64,000 nucleotides of DNA from Arabidopsis thaliana (Eukaryota; Streptophyta; Magnoliopsida; Brassicales; Brassicaceae). This document shows positions 1 through 9,705 of this stretch, in pieces; position 1 is the stretch's first letter; each line of letters opens with the position of its first letter. Under the pieces are notes generated by a model. It was not told where the DNA came from, searched no databases, and saw only the letters and a program-made list of their open reading frames with translations. The stretch is from contig NC_003075.7 of NCBI RefSeq assembly GCF_000001735.4, positions 11,037,001-11,101,000 of the forward strand. Reading direction: 5' to 3'. The position numbers and the translations under genes are program-made.

Positions 1-2170
1 GGGCTTAGCTTCGACCTCACAGATGCACAATCCAATAGGGTGAACCCCAGGTTCCCAGGTTCACTCCATCCTATGAACCAAGAAGGCAGACCGCCTATGC
101 CTCCCTCGACGTTGTCGGGTCATGTCTCGAGACCCGCAACCTTAGATCACGATGGACAGTTAGATGATATCTATCTGAAACTCCGAGAAATCGGATCCCA
201 GGTCCACAGAGCCAGCAGTTCGGCTCCAGAGATCGACCGAATGATCGAAGAAACCCAGGACTCCTTTCACAGATCGGGTTACACGCACGAGAATCCTCTA
301 AGTGAAGCTTAGGATTCCGATCTATGAGGGCGGAAGCGATCCTAAACAGTATGACTTCTTTCATAACAGTCGCTAAAGCTCACTTTTCGGACGAACTCCG
401 TGATATAGGCTGCTGCCAGCTCTTCGTCGAGGGACTTACCGGAAACGCTTTAACCTGCTTTTCCAGATTAGAGGCGAACTCAATTGATAACTTCACCCAG
501 TTGTCAACTGCCTTCCTGAAACAATACCGGGTATTTATTCAGCCAGGGGCCTCTAGTTCCGATCTATGGAGCATGACTCAAGAAAATGGCGAGACACTGA
601 ACGACTACCTAGGTCGTTTCAAAGAAATACTGTCTAGTTACCATCACGGACGAAGCCGCGGTGGCTGCTTTTAGGAAGGGGCTGCTCCAAGGATCCCGCT
701 GAGAAAAGACCTCGCAATAAGAGAACCGCGAGATCTCGATGACGCCCTCCATAGAGCTTCACGATATGCTTTCCTGGAGGAGGAAGACGCAAAGTTGGCG
801 AGCAAATCCCAACCGCCAAAGGCCAAGGAAAAGGCGCGGGGAGATTATCAAGAACCGCGTCAACACTATGACCCAAAGGCAAACAAGCGAGGAACGATCG
901 TCGCCGCAGTCGATTCGGAAGACCGACCTCAACAGCCGGCGGAGGACATTCCACTGAAGAGTGTAAACATCTTCTGAATATCCTCGGAAAATATAAATCC
1001 GGCGAAGTAGAGGCGGTCTACCATCCCAAGAATGGGAAAAATAAACGCAAGAGCGGCTCCAAACAGTCCCAGGCGGGACCAACGCATGAAGAACAACACG
1101 TGGATCACCGACTGCTCCTCGAGGACGATCGTGTGGAGGAGGCGAGGGTCCCGGAGAACGAACTCCCCGGTCCCCCGAAGAGATGGAGAGGACAGCAACC
1201 GCAGCGAGCTCCAGACCATCCCCGCGGAAGGATCTCCATGATTATGGCCGGACTATCTGACGATGAGGATTCAGTCTCGGCTTTAAAGAAGCGAGCTCGA
1301 CAAGTATGCAGCGTTAGGGTTGCCCCAGAAGCCGAGCCATTAAGCCAGGAACCCATCATCTTTACTTCGGAGGATGCGAGCGGGATTCAGCATCCTCATA
1401 ACGATGCATTGGTCATCAAACTGGTAATGGAGGACTTCGACGTAGAACGAATCCTAATCGATACCGGCAGCTCGGTCAATCTGATGTTCCTGAAGACCCT
1501 TTTTAAAATGGGAATCTCTGAAAGCAAAATAATGCCTAAGATCCGCCCTATGACGGGATACGACGGCGAGGCAAAAATGTCAATAGGAGAGATCAAACTC
1601 CAGGTCCAAGTGGGCGGCATCACACAAAAGACCAAGTTCGTCGTCATCGACTCGGAACCAATCTACAATGCCATTCTGGGGAGTCCTTGGATCTATTCGA
1701 TGAAGGCGATCCCCTCGACGTACCACCTTTGCTTGAAGTTCCCGATAAACACAGGAATCTTCATACTATACGGCAACCAGAAGGTCTCACGGACATGTTA
1801 CGTGATCGAGAAGAAGCAGCGAAAGAAGGAAATCTTATAGCAATTAAAGGACGAAGAGCGAGCTGCACCGTCGGAGCGACCAGCTCGCGAGTCAATGAAG
1901 GCGCCAAGTTGCAAGATTATCCAGGTCAACATCGACGAGTCGGATCCATCTCGGACGGTTGGTATCGGAAGCGAACTAGGAGAGAAAGGAAGAGCTGATC
2001 GCCTTCTTGAAATCGAGGTCGTCATCTTTTGCTTGGTCTACGAAAGATATGACAGGAAACGCTCCGGAGGTAACCTGTCATAAGCTCAACACGGATCCAA
2101 CCTTCGAACCAGTTCGCAACAAGCGAAGGCGCCTGGGGTCAGACCGCGCCAAAGCTGTCCAAGACGAGGT
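1..2170 (+). mobile_element. Ty3/gypsy (Tat-lineage) gag-protease-RT fragment
   Basis: This is an old LTR-retrotransposon fragment on the plus strand, entering from beyond the left edge. A gag domain of the retrotransposon type lies at about 320-700, with the typical helix-rich block containing EGLTGNA and a downstream FLKQY. A retropepsin-like aspartic protease lies at about 1370-1800, with its DTGSS active-site motif encoded at 1460-1474. The start of a reverse transcriptase (FAWS/DMTG block and a CHKLN segment) lies at about 2020-2160. Most of pol, including the RT catalytic core, RNase H and integrase, is absent. The order and the RT leader resemble plant Tat-lineage elements. It is clearly broken, with at least four interruptions besides the lost pol. 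No LTR pair is visible, so it cannot be dated here. Confidence 0.75.
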
Positions 2171-2466
2171 CGAGCGCCAAAGCAATCAGAGTTCGGAAGT
2201 ACTGCAGCTCGCGGCATTGATCCCCATGCAGAAATCCGACCTGAGCAATCAAAGCAACGAAATTCTTAAAAATCATCCCGATATCGAAAACACGAACCAA
2301 AGCAATCCTTACCTGGTTAACAAAGTTCTGACACTCCGTGGTATCAGCATCAGTAGCGGCTGGCCCAAGATAGAACAGAGAAGGCGTCCTGGGAATGAAG
2401 TCCCCATCAGCAATGATTGTTGGATTCTTCTCCTTTGAGGCGGCAGCAGCATCTCGATCACAGTCC
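2171..2466. other. Unassigned stretch next to the gypsy fragment
   Basis: Homology to the RT leader fades at about 2170. What follows on the plus strand does not resemble pol. The minus strand here is open in one frame over roughly 2139-2495 and looks protein-like, with an acidic GDFIP segment, but I cannot name it. It may continue the minus-strand reading frame on its right. Confidence 0.3.
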
Positions 2467-2841
2467 TCACAATATGACAAAAGAATGTCCGGCATCGGAG
2501 CCAGAAGCTGAAAACCATTCTTGAGCCAATGGCGAGGATGCGACTCTCTCTAGCATAGCCATTTTTCGAGCGATATCAGACTTTCGTTCGTCATAGTACC
2601 TCAACATCTCGCGGTATTCCTTATGTCTTGACTCGACACATGACAAGAAACCCTCGGCTTCACGTCTTTCCTTCGAGCTCGCCTGGAAAAGAAGAGTCCA
2701 GGGAACTCGAAGGTTATTGAAGAACGGCATCCCACGTTCAATCGCCTCAGCATTCGAGAAAGTCGGAACATTTTTGCCAACAAAGGAAGACGATCCAGCA
2801 CTCTCCATCTTGCAAATAGGAGGAAAAGTCCGGTGAAGCAA
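2467..2841 (-). CDS. Unrecognised minus-strand reading frame with its own TATA box
   Basis: An open frame of 124 aa runs on the minus strand. I do not recognise the family. An inner methionine (residue 12, encoded from 2808) is the more likely start, because a TATAAATA-like box lies at about 2865-2873 and the outer ATG would fall at the expected transcription start. The middle part (residues about 50-110) is rich in charged residues (ERREAEGF, YYDERKSD) and is predicted helical. It sits antisense to the gypsy fragment, which is where Tat elements carry additional antisense ORFs, so it may belong to a retroelement. A captured host fragment is the alternative. Confidence 0.3.
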   Translation of the reverse strand: MLHRTFPPICKMESAGSSSFVGKNVPTFSNAEAIERGMPFFNNLRVPWTLLFQASSKERREAEGFLSCVESRHKEYREMLRYYDERKSDIARKMAMLERVASSPLAQEWFSASGSDAGHSFVIL

Positions 2842-2905
2842 TTGTTGATCAACAAAGAAGTATTTATAGAAGCAAATACAGAAATCGAATTGGGAATTTT
2901 CTTAA

Positions 2906-3011
2906 ATGCGATCTGGAAATTCTCTTTCCTTTTCCGAGAAACACTAATATTTGCATTTTCTCCAAAACTGGGAAAATGGGAATTTACTTGATTACGGGTT
3001 GACTTCCCTCA
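2906..3011 (+). repeat. Left arm of a ~106-bp inverted repeat
   Basis: Read on the opposite strand this segment matches 5604-5711 almost base for base. Both copies contain the block GTCAACCCGTAATCAAG or its complement and a CCAGATCGCAT end. The arms flank 2.6 kb that contains oppositely oriented aORF pieces, so an inversion or head-to-head joining of two element copies is the simplest origin. Confidence 0.8.
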
Positions 3012-3453
3012 ATTTCCTTTTCCAAAAAAATGACAAAGCTCATAAATGGAAAACATAGAGAAAATACTATTCTGCCTCGGAAACAGGCAAGATGGAAAAT
3101 CATCGAAAATAGAAGTTAAAAGTAAAACACCGCCCCGAAAGTGGGTCCACGGTTAAATATGAGTTTTGAAATCGCCCCGAAAGTTGGGTCCACGATCGAT
3201 GTATCAAAATAAATTACAAAGACGATCTGAATCCCCTCAATTTCCTTTTCCAAAAAAATGACAAAGCTCATAAATGGAAAACATAGAGAAAATACTATTC
3301 TGCCTCGGAAACAGGCAAGATGGAAAATCATCGAAAATAGAAGTTAAAAGTAAAACACCGCCCCGAAAGTGGGTCCACGGTTAAATATGAGTTTTGAAAT
3401 CGCCCCGAAAGTTGGGTCCACGATCGATGTATCAAAATAAATTACAAAGACGA
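3006..3453. repeat. Tandem duplication, 228-bp period, two copies
   Basis: Copy 1 spans 3006-3225 and copy 2 spans 3234-3453; I saw no differences between them. Each contains two related short blocks, GCCCCGAAAGTGGGTCCACG and a near copy with one extra base, so the unit is itself a degenerate double. The near-identity makes the duplication young compared with the surrounding fossil sequence. Confidence 0.85.
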
Positions 3454-3458
3454 CCTAT

Positions 3459-4038
3459 TCAGATCGTCTGGCTCGCCTCTTCATCGCTTACACGTCGAAT
3501 ATCACTACCGCAAACAAGGTCGACATTCGAGCCGTGCTGGTCCGCCACTGGAGCAACTTGAGAGGTTTGCCTCGAAAAACCAAGCTGATCTGGAGACATG
3601 TTCAGGTCTTCATCCCCAAGCTCGATGACGTTCAAAGCATTGACTTCGTCGGACGCCCTTTTGGTTAACTCCTTAAGGCTGCTGAGTTCGGATGCCGCAA
3701 TCTTCGCGCCTCTCTGCATCAGAATACCTACTATCTCCTCAGCACCTTTGGCCTGATTCTCAGCATCCACCTTTGGCCCGACAAGGTCCTCTTGCTCCTT
3801 GAGATAAGCCTTTACTCTATCAAGACGAGCTTGGGCTTTCTTTGTAGTACGGGTGACCTTAGAAGCTCGATCATTCCGCAGTCTGTTGCACTCCCGCTCC
3901 CCGTGCTCCTTCGCAGCAACCAACGCGACTTGAAGATCGCTGATCTCTTTCTGAAGAGCAGCTTCTCGACCATTGAGCCTGTTGACCTCGTCGTTCAACG
4001 AGCTCATCTCCGCCTTGTGTGGCTCCGGAGATCGCCCG
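3459..4038 (-). mobile_element. Tat-type aORF fragment, coiled-coil C-terminal part (copy A)
   Basis: The minus strand is open for 194 codons and encodes a highly charged, heptad-like helix (LNDEVNRLN, ALQKEISDLQ, KKAQARLDRVKAYLKEQ), then an acidic tail with a GDEDLNMSP segment. This resembles the coiled-coil plus DFD-motif C-terminus of the DUF1204-type proteins found elsewhere in the window, without being a close copy of them. It is antisense to the gag fragment on its left, as expected for the additional antisense ORF of Tat elements. A second copy lies at 9238-9702. At 4038 it meets a plus-strand aORF piece head to head. Treated as an element fossil. Confidence 0.55.
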
Positions 4039-5631
4039 CTCACTTACATGATTCCCGGAGAAAATGAGCGTCCATGGAATCCCCCTCGAGGGTACGTCTG
4101 TATGTATGAAGCCTACTTCAGACAATGTCACCTCTGGTTTCCAATTCCGTCTCTGATCATCTCCTTTCTGAGTCGCCGTCATATGGCGTTCCCCCAGCTT
4201 ACTCCGGCGGCGATCTGCAATTTTGTTGCCGCTCTGACCTTTGGCGCTGAAGAAGGTTACCTGGTAAACGTTCGTTGTTTTGAGGAAATGACGACGTTGA
4301 AAGCTATCAGGTCGCCCGGCTATTGGGTGGTGAACAACCGCCCAAAGCATAACTTTCTTCCCGGTCCCAAAGTCAGTAACTTCAAGAACTGGGAAGAATA
4401 TTACTTCTACGTCAGGTCCGACCTCGAATCGTATGAGCGTCCGTTCTCGGGGAGGAAAAGGATGTGGACGGAGTTTCCTGGTAGATTTCTTTTAAATAGA
4501 TAGGGTAAAGACATGTCGATCCGTACTAGATTCTCATAGCCGTTTCTTTTGTTGCAGATCGGTACAGGCCTAGTCCGGAGTTTCCCGTTGAGTTCGAAGG
4601 AGTTTTAGAGGCAATCTACCGAGCTCGACATCACGAGGTCGCGCGTCAACAGGATAATGGGGAAGGTCCGGAAATCCTTCATTAGCTTTGCTGCCGGGCT
4701 TTTAAATATGCCACCTCCCCCAGCTCCCATCGAAGAGACTCGGCCTTTGGACGGAGAGGCGGCTACGTCAAATCCTCCCATTAATGCCGGCCCTTCCGGT
4801 GTTGATCAGGTCTCCCGTGAGACGGTCAATCCGGATTCTCAAGACAGGATGTGTTTTGAAGGGGCCGGCGTCGTTCCAGCTCAAGAGATCGCCAAGTGCG
4901 ATCAAAATCAATCTGTTCAGGTCGTCGAACCTGAAGTTCAAAGTGTTACCGGCGACCGCTCCGTCGTCGTTTATGCCGCCGCGTCAGCGAGCGAAGAGGT
5001 CAACGCGGGCCTAACTATCCTTGATCAAGACAAGGATGAAACCGTTGCGGAGCTCGGGATTTCCAGGAGGTCCCGTGAGGAGAAAGGGAAACGAGTGGCT
5101 ACCCAATCCAAGAAGAGGTCAGCTTCTGAAGCCGGTTTAGATGAAACTGCTGCTCCGAAAACATTCCGCCTGTCGCGAGGTGAGACTCTCAACTCCGACC
5201 AGTTTACGTTCAAGTATTCTGGCGAGAAATTCCTTGAGAGAGATCAGGAGGCCGCCAGTCATCTTTGGCGTAATTTGATGCTCCCCGGGACGAAAGATTT
5301 TCCTAATCCCGACGACGGCCCTTCCGGTGTTGATCAGGTCTCCCATGAGACGGTCAATCCGGATTCTCAAGACAGGCTGTGTCTTGAAGGGGACGGCGTC
5401 GTTCCAGCTCAAGAGATCGCCGAGGGCGATCTAAATCAATCTGTTCAGGTCGTCGAACCTGAAGTTCAAAGTGTTAGCGGCGACCGCTCCGTCGTCGTTT
5501 ATGCCGCCGCGCCAGCGAGCGAAGAGGTCAACGCGGGCCTAACTATCCTTGATCTAGACAAGGATGAAACCGTTGCGGAGCTCGGGATTTCCAGGAGGTC
5601 CCGTGAGGGAAGTCAACCCGTAATCAAGTAA
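4039..5631 (+). mobile_element. Tat-type aORF fragment with gypsy-associated PF04195-like domain
   Basis: A plus-strand fossil of the additional ORF carried by Tat-lineage retrotransposons. The first part (about 4045-4490) has the plant 'putative gypsy type transposon' look: CMYEAYFRQC, FPIPSLI, QLTPAAICNFVAAL and a WVVNNR block. The later part (about 4657-5631) is a low-complexity acidic segment. It contains an internal duplication of about 95 codons with a 528-bp offset (copies near 4789-5080 and 5317-5600), which starts GPSGVDQV and ends GISRRSRE. The domain assignment is from memory of the family. The fragment is incomplete, ends in the right arm of the inverted repeat, and lacks the DFD-type C-terminus. 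Confidence 0.55.
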
Positions 5632-5711
5632 ATTCCCATTTTCCCAGTTTTGGAGAAAATGCAAATATTAGTGTTTCTCGGAAAAGGAAAATGAGAATTT
5701 CCAGATCGCAT
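5604..5711 (-). repeat. Right arm of the ~106-bp inverted repeat
   Basis: Reverse complement of 2906-3011, with two extra bases. The plus-strand aORF frame runs into it, which shows that the arm became attached after, or together with, truncation of that ORF. Confidence 0.8.
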
Positions 5712-6287
5712 CTGCAGACGAGCAGTTAGCTAGGCGAAGTGCAGACGAGCTGGGAGCTAGGAAAGCTACAGTCGAACTGGGAGCTAGGAAGGTCGGTTGA
5801 CTTATGTCGACCACTCTTATCTTTCAGACTTTTATATTTGAATAAAATGTTTGTCCTTAAGAACAAGTTCATGTTTTTTTTTTTTTTGTGAACCTCCGTC
5901 GGTTGATTACGTATTAACCATATCGGATTCCCAATCTTGAAATTAGGTTTTAAATCGACTAAATTATAAGCCATCTGCAAGCTTTGAGCTCGGCTTTCGA
6001 CCGATTTTTTCTGTCTAAGTTCGGGTTAGATGTTAAGTGCGAGACTGAGCTCGGCTTTATAAATAAAAGTATTCGGCGTGTACTGGGCGAGAGACGTCTC
6101 TCGGCTTATGCCCAGTAGGCCTATGTATAATTTAAAGAGGCGGACTCAGCATATTAGTTGTGGAGCGAGATGCTGGGCTCGGCTTACTCCCCGTAGAGCA
6201 TCTGTTCGGCAGATCGCGAAATACAGGGTTCGGCTTATATTTCTGTCCGAACCAGAGCTTAAGTGCGAGAAAACTGGTCTCGGCTAT

Positions 6288-6318
6288 CCCTATTAGAAAA
6301 ATTAAGTTTCTAATAGGG
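6288..6318. other. Perfect 12-bp stem hairpin
   Basis: CCCTATTAGAAA at 6288-6299 is followed by a 7-nt loop and its exact complement TTTCTAATAGGG at 6307-6318. It lies at the end of the CTCGGCTT minisatellite. The function is unknown. Confidence 0.7.
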
Positions 6319-7004
6319 CGTGGATTATTTCACCACTGCATCCATGTGAGACGCGCATCGAACACCTGGCCAGGGTGCCGAGAGTTGATTTATTACAGAT
6401 CTTAAAGCGAATTCCGTATTGAGAATGCAAACTTTAATTTTATTAAGTGGTATAGCTGCATCCTTACGAAGGATTGCCTAGTTAGGGATCAAGCCATTCA
6501 TAGTTCGAGTTCTAATGGAGAGGTCGGATTACCGAGCTCGTGTTTTTTTTTTTTTTTTTTTTTTTTTTTGCATAGACGAGTGTTTCGAAAATCTATGCAA
6601 AAAAATACAGATAATGCATGTATATGATTGAGTGATGTTTGTTAGATTATAATCGATAACACTTATCTCAGCGGTTTGGAGATGGAGATGATGACATCAA
6701 CGATATGGACGATCTGAATATCCGAAATTGTAAACGTCGATGGATGAAAATCTACATTTGAGATGTTCGTTAGAGAAGATCTCATCTTTGCGTAGAAAGA
6801 GAAAAGCAATGATGAAAGCTAGTGATATAAGCGAAAATGTCAATCAAGCTTAACTAATATGTAAGAAAGTAATTGAACTTATCTTTTATGTGGGAGGTCG
6901 TCGAGACGGAGACAGAATTGGAGATCGCATCATTGATGAATGAGTGGAAGCCTTGAGCGATTGCTAGTGATGATCCATTGTCTGTACTTCCTTTTGCTGA
7001 TTTG

Positions 7005-7340
7005 TAGAAGAACTGATAACTTCCGTTTGAACCGTTAAATTATTGATCCCACCGTTGAATCTTTAGCTGATAGTCGCACGAAGATTTTGTCCGAATTTTA
7101 GTCAGATCGGATATTGCCTGAGGCTTCTACCGTCTTATGAAGTTGCTGTGACAGTTTATTTTTCTTCCTTTGGCTGATTCGGAGATGCATTAATAACTTT
7201 ATTCTGAACCGTTGATTTCTCGATCCCACCGTTGAATCATTATCTAGTAGCGTCAAGAATCACTGTAAATTTATAGCTTGATCGGACGTCGTATGTATCT
7301 TCCATGATCCTCTGAAGTCGCTACGACAAAGTCGTTTTTT
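7005..7340. repeat. Diverged tandem modules, ~177-bp period
   Basis: Two modules share GATCCCACCGTTGAATC (from 7045 and 7222), a preceding GAACCGTT block and a later GATCGGA block, giving a period of 177 bp. They are clearly diverged, so the duplication is old. Confidence 0.6.
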
Positions 7341-8229
7341 CTTGATTTCTGCAGTTTGGATGATTCTGGGCCAACTTTGAAGGTGATTTGCAGATGGAGA
7401 TTAACACGAATTGGTAATCCGCTTACGGGAAATGATTCCTTGTAGTGAGATCTTCGCTAAGAGTACTTAGTTAGACCTTAGGTCTTTCTGATGCGTCGGG
7501 AAAATGTCTCGCAAAAGCTCTAGTTGCACATCAAATTTTGTTTCAGACTAGGCACATTGAGGACTATTCCAATTGTTTCTTGTACAGGAAGCAAGATGAA
7601 TAACTTCTTGATCTTGAGTCCGTTTGACGAACAGTCAGGTGTGGTGGACTATCGGATTGATAGTGGTCACGTTGGAGCCTTTGTATCGGGTTTTCGACCT
7701 TATCTCCGGCGCCGGAGAGCTTCTCAACCTACCATCTCCACTCTGCTTTTAAATTCCTTCCTTTGCTATATTTGTTTTTGGTTTCGGTTGCTCCGGTAGC
7801 AACATACGATCCTCAGTGAATATAGGAGGCAGTATCCAGTGATGCTTACTCTTTGGCTGACTTCTGGTGATCTTTCTTCTTTACTTCTCTTTCCTTTGAA
7901 TTTTCATTACACGACATGATTTTGTGAGATCTGAACAACGTCTTGTGATTAAGGAAGATAAAGCAGAAGCTCTCCAAGGCGAGGAAGGGACGATTTTTCT
8001 TAGATATATGTTGCGTTCTATGCCTCTGACACATGGTCCGTGGTGATGAGGCGTGGCGATGACGTGAAGCTTTTTAAATTGAAGACCATCGGTGACGAGG
8101 TGAAGACGTGAAGCCTAAGATGGGAATGTTGGTGGAATCGTCCTGGAAACGACGATGGACGTAAAATCGGTCACAAAGGTGGCTGATCTGATAGCCGCAG
8201 ACATGCATCTTTGGGCTACAGCCAGGACG

Positions 8230-8872
8230 TGCTTGTCGCAGAAAAACAGTAATAACTCTTGTTAAACGTAATCAATTGAGGCAAGGATGAATCCGTTAGA
8301 AAGATAAGCCTTGTAGCTTCAAAATGATGTGCAGATCGGCTCCTGGTTCCTTTTAGATCGCCGGGAAATCGATCTGAAAGCAGACAGATCGGGTGTAGAC
8401 GGATCTGTGTCTCGATAAACAACGCATGCTTGAGAGAGAAACCTATAACTCTCGGAAGACAGCACCAAATGGAGCAAAATCGATCTTGTTGGAAAGATAA
8501 GCCTCAGAGCTTCATGATGATATTAAGATGGGCTCTTGATGTTTTCTGAATCGTTGGGAGTTTGCTTTCTAAGCCACAGTTCGAATCTGCGATTTGACAG
8601 GTGTCATATGTTTCATTGAAACAGTGATAACGCTTAGTAAACAGCTCGGAATTGGATGAGGTCGGTCTCTATTGAAAGATAAGCCTCGGGGCTCAGTTGA
8701 CACTTAGATCGCCTCGTGATGCCTTTTAGATCGCCGGGAATTTGATTCCGAGGTCAACAGATCGGATATAGCTCGATCTGTATTTTATCAGTCTTCTGCA
8801 GATAAACGGCAGTATCTCCGAGAAAACAGACCCTAACGAAGTGAGCTGGGGCTTGTTAAAAAGAGGAGCCTC
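8230..8872. repeat. Diverged tandem modules, ~185-bp period, about 3.5 copies
   Basis: A GAAAGATAAGCCT core recurs near 8299, 8492 and 8674, with a weaker copy near 8857, at spacings of 182-193 bp. Each is preceded by an ATAAC(T/G) segment, and two are followed by TTTTAGATCGCCGGGAA. The general layout is similar to the modules at 7005-7340. The last module is cut by the LINE fragment. Confidence 0.6.
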
Positions 8873-9238
8873 AGCCTATGCAATGTGCTTTTCAAGATCA
8901 TCACTAAGACGATGGTAGAGCGTCTGAAACCTTTAATGACAAATCTGATTGGTCCGGCTCAAGCTAGTTTTATCCCCGGGAGAGTAAGTACGGATAATAT
9001 AGTGTTCGTTCAAGAAGCAGTCCATTCCATGAGAAGAAAAAAAGGGGTAAAGGGCTGGATGCTTTTGAAGTTGGATTTGGAGAAGGCTTATGATAGGATC
9101 CGATGGGATTATCTGGAGGATACACTTATTTCTGCGGGGTTCCCCGAAGTTTGGGTAAGATGGATAATGTGCTGTGTGTCGGGCCCGGAGATGAGTTTGT
9201 TGTGGAATGGAGAGAGAACAGACTCCTTCAAGCCGTTA
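8873..9238 (+). mobile_element. L1-type LINE reverse transcriptase fragment
   Basis: About 120 codons of an L1-clade non-LTR reverse transcriptase. The frame begins with the SLCNVLFKIITK block, followed by LIGPAQASFIPGR, the motif-A block KLDLEKAYDRIRWDYL with its catalytic Asp, and a GPEMSLLWNG segment. The YADD box, the endonuclease domain and the 3' end are missing, so only an internal slice survives, and the frame is open through it. The sequence switches abruptly at 9238 into the duplicated aORF piece. Arabidopsis annotation, as I recall it, places an RT-related gene (At4g20520) directly before the CRRSP cluster, which fits this fragment. Confidence 0.85.
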
Positions 9239-9702
9239 CAAGGTCGACATTCGAGCCGTGCTGGTCCGTCACTGGAGCAACTTGAGAGGTTTGCCTCGAA
9301 AAACCAAGCTGATCTGGAGACATGTTCAGGTCTTCATCCCCAAGCTCGATGACGTTCAAAGCATTGACTTCGTCGGACGCCCTTTTGGTTAACTCCTTAA
9401 GGCTGCTGAGTTCGGATGCCGCAATCTTCGCGCCTCTCTGCATCAGAATACCTACTATCTCCTCAGCACCTTTGGCCTGATTCTCAGCATCCACCTTTGG
9501 CCCGACGAGGTCCTCTTGCTCCTTGAGATAAGCCTTTACTCTATCAAGACGAGCTTGGGCTTTCTTTGTAGTACGGGCGACCTTAGAAGCTCGATCATTC
9601 CGCAGTCTGTTGCACTCCCGCTCCCCGTGCTCCTTCGCAGCAACCAACGCGACTTGAAGATCGCTGATCTCTTTCTGAAGAGCAGCTTCCGGAGATCGCC
9701 CG
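9238..9702 (-). mobile_element. Tat-type aORF fragment, coiled-coil C-terminal part (copy B)
   Basis: A near-identical second copy of the minus-strand coiled-coil piece at 3514-4038, shorter inside by 67 bp relative to copy A. It begins inside the LINE fragment junction and ends at the same CGGAGATCGCCCG block as copy A, where it meets a plus-strand aORF piece head to head. The duplication is young compared with the decay of the surrounding elements. Confidence 0.6.
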
Positions 9703-9705
9703 GAG

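Larger units (their letters stand above)
2842..3458. other. AT-rich noncoding stretch with inverted and tandem repeats
   Basis: No gene is seen. The stretch holds the TATA-like box of the minus-strand frame on its left, one arm (2906-3011) of a long inverted repeat whose partner lies at 5604-5711, and a 228-bp-period tandem duplication. It reads like UTR or regulatory DNA of the retroelement that supplied the flanking minus-strand piece. Confidence 0.5.
5712..8872. other. Noncoding LTR/UTR-like retroelement debris
   Basis: About 3.2 kb without a credible gene. 5970-6290 is an imperfect minisatellite in which a CTCGGCTT(A/T) core recurs six times, each preceded by a GCGAGA-type block. A perfect hairpin (6288-6318), a 27-T run (6543-6569) and a second hairpin (6563-6605) follow. 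The block at about 6464-6515, with GATTGCCTAG and GGGATCAAGCCA, resembles the block at 60510-60563 inside the LTR on the right, suggesting LTR or leader DNA of a related element in the same orientation. 7005-7340 and 8230-8870 hold diverged tandem modules. I found no complete LTR boundaries. Confidence 0.5.

Noticed and set aside
6078-6405. Overlapping 72- and 81-codon frames
   Set aside because: They run through the CTCGGCTT minisatellite and a hairpin; not protein-like.
7524-7799. 91-codon plus-strand frame
   Set aside because: No family resemblance, starts with a long low-quality segment, and lies in LTR/UTR-like debris.
7005-8872. Centromere-type ~178-bp satellite
   Set aside because: The period is similar, but the modules are few and diverged, and do not read like the Arabidopsis 178-bp satellite I remember.
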